NCBI GenBank assembly: GCA_016929135.1
Contig: JAFGJK010000113.1
Span: 16,490-80,489, forward strand
From: Spirochaetota bacterium
GTDB taxonomy: Bacteria > Spirochaetota > UBA4802 > UBA5550
Length of the DNA: 64,000 nt
Direction of reading: 5' to 3'
Every line of letters begins with the position of its first letter. The stretch's first letter is position 1. Below the pieces are notes generated by a model that was not told the DNA's origin, ran no database searches, and saw nothing but the letters and a program-made list of their open reading frames with translations. This document shows positions 26,668-36,397 of this stretch, one piece after another. The translations under genes were made by a program, and so were the position numbers.

Positions 26668-27210
26668 TCATCCGTATCTCTTCGACAACGAATCGTACAG
26701 CCCGCTGTATTTTTCATGGATCATCTTTCTGTCGAATTCCCAGAATTCATCGAGCATCTCCTCCAGCTCATCGTCGGAAAAGTACTTCTCGGTATCGGGA
26801 AAGAAGACCCTGTCCTCCTTGCGTATATGGACCGGATAAAAATCGATCAGGAACGACAGCCTCGCGATGATCACGTCAATGGCGGCCGCATCACCCCCGG
26901 CGTAACCGGCGGTCGCCTCCACCAGCTCGCGTACGGTTTTTCTGGCCGACACGTGTTCGTCGATCAATTCCCGCATCCCCTGCCTGTCCTTCGAATCGAG
27001 GTCCTTCTTCTCCAGCTCCCTGAAGAGGATGTCCTCCTCCTTGCCGTGGTGCGTGCGGTCGGCGTAGGTCCTGATGAAGTCGACGATCGTGTCGATGAAG
27101 ACCGGGTCCACGACCCTGTCCCTTGTGATGATCGCGAGCTCCCTGCCGACAATCTTCAGCATTTTCTCGATCAAGCGATGCTCGATCATGAGCGGTCCCC
27201 TCGGTTTCAT
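26668..27210 (-). CDS. Hemerythrin domain protein
   Basis: A 180-residue four-helix protein. Conserved His and Glu ligands appear as MIEHRLIEKM (about 8-17), RTHHGKEEDILF (about 52-63), DEHVSARK (about 84-91) and PVHIRKEDRVFFP (about 126-138), which is enough for a di-iron site. Such proteins bind oxygen or protect against oxidative or nitrosative stress. GGAGG upstream of 27210 supports the start. Cytoplasmic, single gene. Confidence 0.9.
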   Translation of the reverse strand: MKPRGPLMIEHRLIEKMLKIVGRELAIITRDRVVDPVFIDTIVDFIRTYADRTHHGKEEDILFRELEKKDLDSKDRQGMRELIDEHVSARKTVRELVEATAGYAGGDAAAIDVIIARLSFLIDFYPVHIRKEDRVFFPDTEKYFSDDELEEMLDEFWEFDRKMIHEKYSGLYDSLSKRYG

Positions 27211-27302
27211 GGCATCCTCCCAAAGAATTATTTTTTCCGCCCATGCACCGTGCCGACGCTCCAGGCGACGGCAGGCCCGCGGGCGCGACGTCCGAAACGG
27301 CA

Positions 27303-27866
27303 TCAGTCAAAATGATATATCTCCAGCCCCGGCCATAGTGACCTCCAGTTCTTTTCGATCATCCTCTTCTCATAGGCCCCCCTTTTGGTGTAAAAATGCG
27401 GCGCCGGCACCACCTTCAGGCCGAGAAGATCATCCACGCCGTGGGGCGCGAAGAGCTGGAGATCGCCGTCCGAATCAAGGGTGACGGCGATGGCCGTGCA
27501 GGTCTCGGGCCACTTCCCCACCGCGTCCCTGCGGGAGGTGTAGGGCGCGTCGGAAGCCAGAAGGTGCATCCGCGCCTGATTCGACACGGACCAGGGATAA
27601 TAGCCACGGCGCGCCGCGAGCGTCTCCTCAAGGGCCCGGTTCGCCTCTCTGGCGGCATTCGCGGTATCGTAGTAGATGACGTCGATATCGTTCCACGGGG
27701 TGGGCTCTTCATACCCGTGAAGGGCGTCCCATACCCTGTTCCTGACGAACCCGGCCCCCACCCACCAGTCCGGGAGACACAGGGAACGCACGATGTGAAG
27801 CACCTCCATCATGTCCTCTGAGGAGCGGATCATGCGCAGTATGTCGTCAGAATTTTGCAGTTCCAT
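27303..27866 (-). CDS. Nucleotidyltransferase family protein (DUF925)
   Basis: A 187-residue protein. WWVGAGFVRNRVWDALHG near residues 35-52, then TPWNDIDVIYYD, is the DUF925 nucleotidyltransferase signature with its catalytic DxD. APHGVDDLLGLKVVPAPHFYT follows near the end. The substrate is unknown. The frame is open to 27896 with a GTG, but ATG 27866 begins the conserved part; neither has a strong ribosome binding site. Confidence 0.88.
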   Translation of the reverse strand: MELQNSDDILRMIRSSEDMMEVLHIVRSLCLPDWWVGAGFVRNRVWDALHGYEEPTPWNDIDVIYYDTANAAREANRALEETLAARRGYYPWSVSNQARMHLLASDAPYTSRRDAVGKWPETCTAIAVTLDSDGDLQLFAPHGVDDLLGLKVVPAPHFYTKRGAYEKRMIEKNWRSLWPGLEIYHFD

Positions 27867-27999
27867 CTCAGAACACCGATGGCAGATGTAGTACACCGCG
27901 CCCGCGCCGTCGTATGAACCTCAGTCCCTCTTTATACATATGCACTTGTAGCCATTCCTGCCGAAATACGACCGGATCGCGGCCCAGGCCTCGAAGGCA

Positions 28000-28809
28000 T
28001 CACAGCAGGAGCAGAAGGCTCAGGGCCATCACCGCCATGCCGGATATGACGCCGCCGATGGCAATGTGGTGCTTGCCGTACTCCTCGGCGGTGGGGAGGA
28101 GCTCGTCCAGGGAGATGTAGACCATGATCCCGGCGACCCCGGCGAAGACGATACCGAAGGTGGCGTCGCTGAAAAAAGCCCGGAGCACGAAGTACCCGGC
28201 GAGTGCCCCCACCGGCTCGGAGAGCCCGGAGAGGAGCGACAGCCAGAGGGCCTTCCTCCTGCTCTTCGTGGAATAGTAGACCGGCACCGACACCGCGATC
28301 CCCTCGGGGATGTTGTGGATGGCGATGGCCAGGGCGATGCTGATCCCCAGGGTCGGGTCGTCCAGGGCGCCCAGGAAGGTGGCCAGTCCCTCGGGAAAGT
28401 TGTGGATGCCGATGGCCAGGGCCGAGAAGAGCCCCATCCTGAGGAGTTTGCGGTCGGCCATGTCGTCGGAATAGCTCCCGGCGTCGATGTTCCTGATCTC
28501 GTGGGGGTTCTCGAAGGAGGGGACGAGCCTGTCGATGAGGGCTATCAGGGCGATCCCGCCGAAAAAGGCGGCCGCAGCGGCCCAGTAGCCGGCCCTGGGC
28601 CCCAGGACGGCGCCCAGTGAGTCCCTGGCCTTTGCCAGAATCTCCACCAGGGACACGTAAATCATCACCCCGGCGGAGAACCCCAGAGCCCCGCAGAGGA
28701 AGTTGCGGTTGAAACTCTTCGAGAAAAAGGCCATGAGGCTCCCTATGCCGGTGGAGAGGCCGGCGATGACGGTGAGGGACATGGCGAAGAGCAGGTTGTC
28801 CGTGTTCAT
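28000..28809 (-). CDS. zupT: ZIP family zinc transporter ZupT
   Basis: A 269-residue ZIP family metal transporter with eight membrane helices. Metal-site motifs are IHNFPEG (H136, N137, E140) and IHNIPEG (H165, N166, E169), and [19 protein letters not shown] lies in TM2. It imports zinc or other divalent metals across the inner membrane. AGGAGGAAG precedes the ATG. No zinc-regulator gene is adjacent. Confidence 0.93.
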   Translation of the reverse strand: MNTDNLLFAMSLTVIAGLSTGIGSLMAFFSKSFNRNFLCGALGFSAGVMIYVSLVEILAKARDSLGAVLGPRAGYWAAAAAFFGGIALIALIDRLVPSFENPHEIRNIDAGSYSDDMADRKLLRMGLFSALAIGIHNFPEGLATFLGALDDPTLGISIALAIAIHNIPEGIAVSVPVYYSTKSRRKALWLSLLSGLSEPVGALAGYFVLRAFFSDATFGIVFAGVAGIMVYISLDELLPTAEEYGKHHIAIGGVISGMAVMALSLLLLL

Positions 28810-28992
28810 TCTTCCTCCTGTTCGAGATCACATACTACAGGGGCGGGACCGTCGTGGCAATCACAAAACGGCCCTCCTCTGCCCCTTCCCTTTCACCTTG
28901 TCCCATGCCAGAGACTTCGGTCCTGTTGTGTACAAAACGGCGTGCCGGGAGAAGGCCCGGGGGGAGCCGTCACCGGACCGTGACCAACGCCG

Positions 28993-29817
28993 TCAGTCGG
29001 CCACCTCCCGGGTGAAGAACATCCTTCTCTCTCTGCAGAGTACGATCACCGCGACGGCCAGCAGGAGCGCCGTCTGTATCACCTTGCTGTCCGGATGGGT
29101 CGCGAAGATCTCGTTCGTGATGTTGGCCGACAGATGGAAGAGCACGGCGATCAGGATGCTCCTCTTTGTCCTGTAGTACAGCCAGTTCATCAGGATCACG
29201 AAGACGAAGAGGCTGAAGACGAAATTCAGCGAGTACAGAGGGCCCTCCGCCACGACATTGCTGTGATAGTAGCCCCTGATGAAGGAGAGGGGGACGTGCC
29301 ATGCCACCCAGTAGACCGAGAAGATCATGGAGGTGGCAAAGAGGTTGAATTGTCTTCTCAGCGCGTCGGTCCCGTAGGAATGCCAGGCCAGTTCCTCGAC
29401 GATGGGGGCGAATATCAGGATGAACCAGGGCGTGAACACAATGGAGGTGAAGGAGGGTTTGCCGGATACATGGAACTGCTCAAGGCCGTGCCCGAAGAGG
29501 AGGGATAGCAGCTGGGCGGCGACGAGGGACAGAGGGATCAGCAGCAGGGTGATGACCGTATAGATCCTGCGGTATTCCTTTACGCCGAAGAGCCTCTTCT
29601 TCAGGTCAGCCAGCAGTACCCGGTCTCCCAGGAACAGATACCCGGCGGCGAGCACCGGTGCGACGAGCCCCAGCAGTCCCAGCGCCTGCTCCGCCAGGAC
29701 CAGGGCACCGCTCCGTACCGGCATGCGGCTCATCCAGGCAACGATGAACCACAAGGACCACGGCACGATCAGGGACATCGAATAAAACCAGACCGTTCTG
29801 TTGTACCTTTCAAGCAC
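28993..29817 (-). CDS. CPBP family intramembrane protease-like protein
   Basis: A 274-residue membrane protein with about eight helices. CPBP motifs: VEELAWHSYGTDALRR (E141, E142; the usual Arg is His146), WVAWHVPLSF (H174), and FHLSANITNE (H228, N232). The EExxxR to EExxxH change occurs in a recognisable subset, so activity may persist. Members act as prenyl-type or self-immunity proteases in the membrane. GTG start at 29817 with AAGGAGG upstream. Confidence 0.9.
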   Translation of the reverse strand: MLERYNRTVWFYSMSLIVPWSLWFIVAWMSRMPVRSGALVLAEQALGLLGLVAPVLAAGYLFLGDRVLLADLKKRLFGVKEYRRIYTVITLLLIPLSLVAAQLLSLLFGHGLEQFHVSGKPSFTSIVFTPWFILIFAPIVEELAWHSYGTDALRRQFNLFATSMIFSVYWVAWHVPLSFIRGYYHSNVVAEGPLYSLNFVFSLFVFVILMNWLYYRTKRSILIAVLFHLSANITNEIFATHPDSKVIQTALLLAVAVIVLCRERRMFFTREVAD

Positions 29818-30140
29818 CCCTCACCCCTCCTTCCCGAAGTAACCGGCAGTCCCGCGCCGGGTTCCCCTGCCAGAGACCCCCAGGGACCGAGGCACCCGCC
29901 GGTACTGCGTGTCCCGGACGAGTCTCCCGATGATGCGATCCCCCACCGCGGAAATGTCAATGGGAAAATCGGTCCAACAACCTCGAAAGTGTGGCCGCGA
30001 TCTCCCCGATGAAATTCATCGCGATCGATGAGCCCCTTCGGAACAGGAAGAGCGCCGGTCCCAGAAATGGCCTTTCGAATTCCTGCTGAATACCGGAAAG
30101 ATCATTATCCCCATGCCCAGAATCGGCGGCACACGCATCC
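29818..30140. other. Intergenic region, nothing recognised
   Basis: No credible gene or repeat; antisense frames overlap the DUF2141 gene and lack features. Confidence 0.5.
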
Positions 30141-30578
30141 TCATCGTTCCGTGAGTCTGATAGTGATGCCGGCGGTATCGCCCTGCACGGTGAAGGAGAA
30201 ATTCCTGAAGGAGGGCCACCGCGAGGTCCTGTGCTGGTTCCACGAAAGCCCCCAGGGCTCGCTGGGGCCGAACATCCCCTTATCGAGCCTGCCGTTCCCA
30301 TTGATGTCCTGGAAACAGCGAATGCCGTAAACCCCCTTCGCGACCTCGCGGAATCTGAATGCAGCATACCCCCTGGAGACATCCTTCGAGTCGGGGGTGA
30401 TCACGAGGCTGTGGATGCCCGTAAAGGGCCGCTTCGATGTCTCCTCATCCACCAGGTAAACGCGGATCGGCGCTTTTTGGGTGAAATGCACGCTTCCGGA
30501 CACATCGAAGGCCTGCGCCGCGGCAGAAAGGGACGAGATCGATAGCGTCAGAATGAGTCGTGACCGTAATGCCTTCAT
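30141..30578 (-). CDS. DUF2141 exported protein
   Basis: A 145-residue precursor. The signal peptide ends AAAQAFDV; the mature domain has the DUF2141 features GVYGIRCFQDINGNGRLDKG (an EF-hand-like loop), then GMFGPSEPWGLSWN, and closes with FSFTVQGDTAGITIRL. Predicted periplasmic. GGAGG upstream of the ATG at 30578. Function unknown. Confidence 0.88.
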   Translation of the reverse strand: MKALRSRLILTLSISSLSAAAQAFDVSGSVHFTQKAPIRVYLVDEETSKRPFTGIHSLVITPDSKDVSRGYAAFRFREVAKGVYGIRCFQDINGNGRLDKGMFGPSEPWGLSWNQHRTSRWPSFRNFSFTVQGDTAGITIRLTER

Positions 30579-30660
30579 GGTGCCTCCATTCAGCGGCACG
30601 AGATCTCGCGTGCGGCGCCGCGTACCCCGCGTCCAGCCCGGGATATCACCGATACCGCCA

Positions 30661-31365
30661 TCACCAGACGTGGGGAAGCAACCGGTACCTCGTCTCCCGC
30701 GCGTATTCTTCATACCCCTGCAGTTCCTCCTGCAGCGCCATGTCCTCGAAACGGGTCCGCACCACCAGGAGCAGGATGATCGACAGCATCGGGACCGCAC
30801 TGACCAGCGAACCTGTCAGAAAGGGATAGCAGATCGCGGTGGCGATCCCGGCGAGATACGCGGGATGGCGCACGTACCGGTAGGGACCGGCGGTGCAGAC
30901 CCGCTGGCTCGCCACCGCGTCGTTTCTGTGGGTCAGTATGAAATAGGAATTGCATGCATAGGCCCAGAGCGCCACGAAGGACGCGCAGATGAACACCACC
31001 GCGGCCGGGTATACCGCGACGAAGGGGACGTGCGACCATCCGTAGCGGACCGCGTCCAGCCCGGAAACGACGAGGGCGGCAAAGGCGAGCAGGGGATAGA
31101 ACACCGTGAAGTACCGGTCGTGAGGCTTCGTCTCCTTCCAGTTGAGATTCCCCCGCTCGTTCAGGAGCTGCGGGTTGATCTTCAGGAGCATCGACACGTA
31201 CACCGCCTGGTAGAGCGCGGCCAGGGCGATGTAGATCCATCCCCTGGGCCACCGGAGCGTGCCTGCGGCGCCGAAGAGCGCCGCCGCGCCGGCAACGATG
31301 AAGGCGAACTCCCGCAGGATCCCCCATATTCCCACAATGGACAGTTTCGCGGACTGGTCGTTCAT
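30661..31365 (-). CDS. Isoprenylcysteine methyltransferase-like membrane protein
   Basis: A 234-residue protein with five or six membrane helices. The C-terminal block GPYRYVRHPAYLAGI, then VVRTRFEDMALQEEL and GYEEYARETRYRLLP, is the ICMT/PEMT-type SAM-binding motif (RHPxY, ExxL, YxxYxxxxxRLLP). Acceptor is unknown; bacterial members methylate lipids or act in unassigned pathways. GGGAGG 7 bp before the ATG at 31365. Confidence 0.9.
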   Translation of the reverse strand: MNDQSAKLSIVGIWGILREFAFIVAGAAALFGAAGTLRWPRGWIYIALAALYQAVYVSMLLKINPQLLNERGNLNWKETKPHDRYFTVFYPLLAFAALVVSGLDAVRYGWSHVPFVAVYPAAVVFICASFVALWAYACNSYFILTHRNDAVASQRVCTAGPYRYVRHPAYLAGIATAICYPFLTGSLVSAVPMLSIILLLVVRTRFEDMALQEELQGYEEYARETRYRLLPHVW

Positions 31366-31606
31366 GGCGCACCTCCCGTCTGTGCGTCCGGCAATGGATC
31401 GCCCCATCGTCATCCGCAAGACGTCACCGGGGCGATCGAACCTGCCGATTCGGAGTGGAATGTATCATACCGCGCCGGAAGGACCCGTCAAGCGTGAATT
31501 CACATCACCGCGGTCCGGATGCGGGCGCTCCGCGCCGGCCCGCGCCCTTCAACCGCAGCCGGTGCCTCCCATCCGCCCCGGGGACTTGCCCGTTACCCGC
31601 GACAGC

Positions 31607-32917
31607 TCAATCGGCCATGGGCCTGTAGAGGAGCTGGCCCCCGGTTTTTTCGGACCTGACCCTGAAGATCTCGATGGTACGTTCGTCGGGGGCGTAGGTC
31701 CATCCCGCGCTGCCATCGGGAAACCTGAAGAGCGGGCTCATCCAGTTCCAGATTGACTTGTAGGGGATCTTTTCCACCCTGGATATCGCCCCCTCCCTGT
31801 CCGCGAAGGCGAGGTAGGTGTCCCCGGGGGAACGATCAGGATACACCGGCTGTTCATCGAAGGCGATCAGGGCGCCGTCTTCGAAGGGTACTATTCCCAA
31901 ACCCTTGAAGTTCTTGGCGCTGTCGCGACGCACCCAATTTCTGAACAGCACGTTCCCTTCAGGCGAAGCGCCCACAAGGAGAATGTCCAGCGCCGATTGA
32001 TCAATGGGAATTTTCTCCGTGGTTCCAATCAGCACAAAGAGATTTCCCCCCACCTCGGCTACTCCGCTGGCAACACCCGCGCCCACCGTGGAGTTGTTCG
32101 CCCTGATGACGCTGTCGGTCCGCTGGTCCTCATCGGGCCATATTATCTGATACCGATACTGTTTCGGCCTGGACCTGTTGATGAACTGGACGCCGAAGGG
32201 ATAGCCGTCGCCCGTCTGAATCGTGATAAATTCGCCGGACGCGGTGAGCGTCATCTGATGACACACGCTGTGGCTGGAACTCCAGGACCAGTCGACGCTC
32301 CTGTCAATGGTTCCGTTGGAATCCAGTATCATGAACCTGTCGCCTTCGTGTACCCCCCTGCCGGGCCCCCACTGCTTGTCGATCTCCATGAAAAGGGCTA
32401 TTTTCCCGTCATGATACCCGATGGGATGGCACGGGGGCGCTATCTCTCTAGATAACCCCTCATCATCCTTCTTCTGGAAGCCGTTTCCACCGAGAAGATG
32501 CGTCTTGAATATCTGCTTTCCCTCTTTATCGTACTTTATCAGGTACGCCGGATTCGAATATTTATAGGAAAGCGATTCTCTGGAATACGGAATTACCAGG
32601 GCGAGCACTGTGTGATCCGGAAGGGCAGTCATTCCCTGGAGCAGGTGGCCTTTCAGAATAATGTCGTCCCTCTCCCGTTTCAGGGATTTATCGACAAGGG
32701 TGATGTGCACGTCGCTATCCGCGTTCCATCCGATGGCCAGGGCGCCGTCGGGAAAGGGCGCGGTCATCTGGGCCCTGACGCTTATCAGCCCAGCAGTGCT
32801 GTTCCTATAGGGCTGGAGGGACACCTGGGTCCGCTCGATGGTGTAACTTTCGGCGGTGGCCGAGATCGCCAGTACCGAAAGCACCAGAAAGACTGAACGA
32901 ATGATTTTCTTTGCCAT
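31607..32917 (-). CDS. Large exported protein of unknown function
   Basis: A 436-residue precursor with a signal peptide ending SATAES. The mature protein is beta-rich with repeated short blocks (GALAIGWNADS, GKIALFMEID, GNLFVLIGTT, GALIAFDE), suggesting a beta-propeller-like fold. No known family is recognised. AGGAGAGGG supports the ATG at 32917. Stand-alone gene. Confidence 0.8.
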   Translation of the reverse strand: MAKKIIRSVFLVLSVLAISATAESYTIERTQVSLQPYRNSTAGLISVRAQMTAPFPDGALAIGWNADSDVHITLVDKSLKRERDDIILKGHLLQGMTALPDHTVLALVIPYSRESLSYKYSNPAYLIKYDKEGKQIFKTHLLGGNGFQKKDDEGLSREIAPPCHPIGYHDGKIALFMEIDKQWGPGRGVHEGDRFMILDSNGTIDRSVDWSWSSSHSVCHQMTLTASGEFITIQTGDGYPFGVQFINRSRPKQYRYQIIWPDEDQRTDSVIRANNSTVGAGVASGVAEVGGNLFVLIGTTEKIPIDQSALDILLVGASPEGNVLFRNWVRRDSAKNFKGLGIVPFEDGALIAFDEQPVYPDRSPGDTYLAFADREGAISRVEKIPYKSIWNWMSPLFRFPDGSAGWTYAPDERTIEIFRVRSEKTGGQLLYRPMAD

Positions 32918-33389
32918 ATCCCTCTCCTGTTGCGATATCTATCATGACCCGGGCTGTGCAGCGAAAGGCCCGCACCGTACGGGCTGCTGCGTACCCTGCG
33001 GAACAGGTCCCCCCGCCTCACGGAAAGGCGTGTCGAGGGTTCACGCCGGAGGGGCATCCGCAATCACTTTAATAGCAATGCCCTTTATCATCTTGTGATT
33101 ATCGTCCGCCTGTTTCCACGAATTTGTCATCTCATTTTTTAATAATTCTCACGGAAGATCCCTCAGGAAGCAGGAACTGAACCTGTCGGGACAGTGGCGG
33201 ACTGTCCCGCCCGCCGGGGGGGCATACGCTCGCCCTGCATTGTGTGGCGGGGTAGCGACGAATGCGGGGAGACCGGGGTATCGTCGCCGCAGGGGCCCAT
33301 CGGCGCGATCGCATCGTCATCGACGGTGCAACCAACTTTCTGCATTTCAATGAGGGGGGAGCGGGGGGTACGGCCGGGGCGTCCGCCGT
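32918..33389. other. Intergenic region, nothing recognised
   Basis: A minus-strand frame at 33163-33405 is low-complexity and overlaps the start of the downstream helical protein. No promoter, repeat or terminator was confidently identified. Confidence 0.45.
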
Positions 33390-34289
33390 TCAGAGCCGCT
33401 CCCACAGATTTTTCTGCTCGATGATCTCGTAGAACTTCTTCTCGAAGGAGTCCACCTCCTGGTAATAGGGCGTGTCGGTATCCCCCTGAAAGAGCAGGGT
33501 GTATTTCCCGATATTCTTCACCGCCCCCTTCAGGTTCCCCTCCTGGATCGCCTTCAGAATCTCATGGTAGATGAGGATGGCCGCCCCGTTCATGATCTCC
33601 TTCAAGACGCTCTGGCCGTTCCGTATTTTCTGAAAAACGGGGTCGATAGAATGATGGAGGTCGGGCATTGACGGAACGGCATAGGTGATCAGGAAGTCGG
33701 TCACCGCCTTTGTCAACTCATGGGCATCATAGTGCCGCAGCCTATCCATTATAATCCCGGCGGCCTGTTTCGACTTTTCCCGAAGCTGCATCTGCGCATC
33801 CCCATCGGCCCCGGCGGGTTCAACCAGCTCTTCCACCATTTTCCCGTCGGCGGCGGTCATCTTCTCCTGGAATATCCTGTTCATCTGTTTGTATTCGCTA
33901 TCCGAAAATTCCCTGAAGGGCCTTTTCAGAATATTCACGAACTCGAGCGCCTCGGTGGAGCGGCCCACCCCGCGGATGTTTTTCATGCTGTTCAAAAAGC
34001 CGACGGCAAGCCTGCCCGCCATGGAAAGGTCAAGCTGTTCGGGGGAGACGGACTTGACCAGCGCCTGCTTGTAGAGCGAGGGGAGCCTGATCACGTTCTT
34101 TCTCTTGTGCGCCTCGATCAGATCCAGCAGCCGGCCGATCGCATCCTCCGGAATCTCCGGCGACCATCGCGTCAGCGGGTCCACCAGATATTGCTGGTAC
34201 GAGCCCCGCCCCCTCCTGCCGAGCCGCTGAATGATCTTGATGTAGTTGTTGACCAGCGGCACCGTGATTCGTGTCATTTCATTATGCAT
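33390..34289 (-). CDS. Helical protein of unknown function (299 aa)
   Basis: A mainly alpha-helical cytoplasmic protein with no signal peptide, membrane segment or cysteine motif. Blocks such as VKSVSPEQLDLSMAGRLAVG, FSDSEYKQMNRIFQEKM and ILIYHEILKAIQEGNLKGAV stand out. ATG candidates at 34289 (MHNEM) and 34277 (MTRIT); no strong ribosome binding site. I do not recognise a family. Confidence 0.7.
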   Translation of the reverse strand: MHNEMTRITVPLVNNYIKIIQRLGRRGRGSYQQYLVDPLTRWSPEIPEDAIGRLLDLIEAHKRKNVIRLPSLYKQALVKSVSPEQLDLSMAGRLAVGFLNSMKNIRGVGRSTEALEFVNILKRPFREFSDSEYKQMNRIFQEKMTAADGKMVEELVEPAGADGDAQMQLREKSKQAAGIIMDRLRHYDAHELTKAVTDFLITYAVPSMPDLHHSIDPVFQKIRNGQSVLKEIMNGAAILIYHEILKAIQEGNLKGAVKNIGKYTLLFQGDTDTPYYQEVDSFEKKFYEIIEQKNLWERL

Positions 34290-34630
34290 GGGGCAAGGAT
34301 GTAGAAAAAAACGGAAATTGCAATGAAATTTATTGTCAGCATGCCGGAAAGTTCATGCGGCTGAAGATGATCATATGCAACGTATGCATGATCGATGCGA
34401 ATTGATAGAGCATTTTTTTATCCTATTTATAATGATCTCGACCCAGTTCGTTTTTTGGATATAATGAATCCTCGCCGCAGCCGAGATGCGGGGAATGAAA
34501 TCCTTCGGCATAAATCATTGACAGGACGACGGCTTGACTTTTCTTTATATACTATAATATTTGTCAAATGCCGTGTAATCAAAAATTACATAAAAGCGGC
34601 AACTACTATTTGTATACTCAGGAGAATGAA
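34290..34630. other. AT-rich region upstream of the ankyrin gene
   Basis: No gene. TATAAT at 34553-34558 is a good -10, but TTGACA at 34518-34523 and TTGACT at 34534-34539 are at poor spacing, so the promoter is uncertain. Confidence 0.4.
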
Positions 34631-35965
34631 ATGAAATTGGGCACCGTTTTCTTTCTCATTACAATCCTCACACTGGCGACCCTGTACGCCTATACGGACA
34701 GTGAAAGGCAAGACGCAATATGCTCCGGCGATATGGGAACTGTCATGCGCATTTTCAGCAGCAAGAGTGAAATTGACCAGAAGGCAAAGGGGGGGTATAG
34801 CCTCTCAGTTGCCGCCTACTGCTACGGAGGCAGGCCCGCTGTGGTCAGATACTTCCTCGACAAGGGAGCTGAACTCAACCACCCCGACGAGACCGGCTAT
34901 AATGCGGTCATGTGGGCGATAAGGAGTTTTCACCGGCCATTGGAGAGCGATCAGATGCGGGAACAGGTTTTCAGAATGATCAATATGGGTGCCGATGTCA
35001 ACCACCAGTGCGCTACAACCGGACGGACGGCACTTATGGGCGCGGCCGAGCTCGGCGACCGGGGACTGGTCGATCTTCTCCTCAGCAAGGGGGCGAGCAA
35101 AACACCGCGCACCAAGGCCGACTGGTGCATAAGCGGAAACTACAGCGCCCAATGCAGCGCCGCCGACTACGCCCGTCTTGGCGGTTTTGTCGATCTGGCC
35201 ATTGAGCTCGACGGAGGCAATCCCGACACCTACAAAACACAGCTCAACTATGCCATCAGGACAGGCAACAGACCGGAGGCGGAGAGGCTTATCGCATCAG
35301 GCGCCGACGTGAACATGAAGGAGACTCTCTCAAACCTCACCCCCCTGCACTATGCCGTATTCGCCAATGATGCTGAAATAGTAAGGTCACTGATCAGGGC
35401 GGGAGCAAACCCCAATGTTCAAAGCTACGCCGGGACAACTCCGTTGAGAGAGGCGGTGGTCCGCTATGAAAGAGAAGCTGCCAGGGCGCTGATAGATGGA
35501 GGGGCAAAAGCCAACAATGCCCAGAGGCAGGGCTGCGGGGGCGGCCTCGATGAATTCGGATGGGCCGCTGAATACAACCAGAGGGATATTGCCGAATATA
35601 TGATCAATCACGGAGCGATCGATATTCAGAACCCCGGGAGGGTTTTTCAGGAGCTGTACGGCCGTCATGACTGGAACATCGAGGTTGTGCGACTGCTCCT
35701 GGATAAAGGAGCGAGGCCCACGATGACCGACATAGACACGCTGCGCACAATTAAGGCCAGGAACGCATGGCTTCAACATGCCGATGATATCATAGCACTG
35801 CTGGAGACCTATATTCCGAACGGTACGCCCACGGTCAATATGCATGCACAAAAGAGCGTGCGGGTCGGAAGTGCCGGGAATAGAAAGGGCGGCGGATCTG
35901 AATACCATATCCTCAACAAGAAGAATGGGCCCGTAAACCCTTCAAACTCAAGGGATCCCTTTTGA
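34631..35965 (+). CDS. Exported ankyrin repeat protein
   Basis: A 444-residue precursor. Signal peptide (MKLGTVFFLITILTLATLYA) then about ten ankyrin repeats, e.g. GRTALMGAAELGDRGLVDLL, TPLHYAVFANDAEIVRSLIR, GANPNVQSYAGTTPLREAVV. The C-terminal 80 residues are not ankyrin (SVRVGSAGNRKGGGSEYH). Ankyrins mediate protein-protein contacts; its partner is unknown. AGGAG upstream of the ATG at 34631. A second ankyrin lipoprotein gene lies at 53338. Confidence 0.88.
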   Translation: MKLGTVFFLITILTLATLYAYTDSERQDAICSGDMGTVMRIFSSKSEIDQKAKGGYSLSVAAYCYGGRPAVVRYFLDKGAELNHPDETGYNAVMWAIRSFHRPLESDQMREQVFRMINMGADVNHQCATTGRTALMGAAELGDRGLVDLLLSKGASKTPRTKADWCISGNYSAQCSAADYARLGGFVDLAIELDGGNPDTYKTQLNYAIRTGNRPEAERLIASGADVNMKETLSNLTPLHYAVFANDAEIVRSLIRAGANPNVQSYAGTTPLREAVVRYEREAARALIDGGAKANNAQRQGCGGGLDEFGWAAEYNQRDIAEYMINHGAIDIQNPGRVFQELYGRHDWNIEVVRLLLDKGARPTMTDIDTLRTIKARNAWLQHADDIIALLETYIPNGTPTVNMHAQKSVRVGSAGNRKGGGSEYHILNKKNGPVNPSNSRDPF

Positions 35966-35975
35966 GCTATCACGC

Positions 35976-36012
35976 ATTGCCACTGCCGGGCGAACCACCC
36001 GGCAGTGGCAAT
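35976..36012 (+). terminator. Strong stem-loop after the ankyrin gene
   Basis: ATTGCCACTGCCGGG (35976-35990) is a perfect complement of CCCGGCAGTGGCAAT (35998-36012) with a 7-nt loop, 11 bp after the stop. No T-run, so it may act as a terminator or transcript stabiliser. Confidence 0.65.
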
Positions 36013-36060
36013 AGCATGCAATTTCAATGTATCACATACAACTTCACATGGGACACAACG

Positions 36061-36119
36061 GCTTTGTCGGCCCCGGTCCCGCAGCTGAACATCGCCGCAG
36101 TTCCGGTCACAGTCCCCTC
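36061..36119 (+). repeat. Dispersed intergenic repeat, family 1, copy D
   Basis: Starts TTGTCGGCC, contains GAACATCGCCGCAGT and TCCGGTCAC, and ends GTCCCCTC. Aligns with copies A, B and C in order, with point differences. Preceded by GGGACACAACGG, similar to copies B and C (ACACAATG). Confidence 0.65.
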
Positions 36120-36397
36120 CTATATTTTTAGCTCCATGACCCCCGTGTTCTTCACCATGCAGCCGCTGGAGATGATCTTCACCGTTTTCTCAACAGCCGC
36201 CGGCCCCGTATGGCTCGAAAAAAAACCACCGGAAGCATGATCTTCTTCATGTTCCGACCATGCCCCATGGTCGCCTCCTGAATCCTCTGAAAGGGGCGCT
36301 GCATCCACCCAAACCGCGCGACGCACCCGCGACACGAGCTCCTCCTTCTTCACCCGGACCGGCCCGAACCGTGGTCCCTCTCACATTCCATGAAGGT

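Larger units (their letters stand above)
35966..36397. other. Intergenic region with terminator-like hairpin and repeat D
   Basis: Holds a perfect 15-bp stem-loop after the ankyrin gene and family 1 copy D. Short frames on the minus strand (for example around 36120-36353) show no ribosome binding site or known family. Confidence 0.5.

Noticed and set aside
33163..33405. Minus-strand 80-codon frame
   Set aside because: Overlaps the end of the helical protein gene and has no ribosome binding site or conserved motif.
34518..34558. Promoter TTGACA/TATAAT upstream of the ankyrin gene
   Set aside because: The boxes are not at 16-18 bp spacing, so I do not list them as a promoter feature.
36120..36353. 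Possible SDR or regulator fragment on the minus strand
   Set aside because: Two frames give short suggestive peptides, but no defining motif is present.
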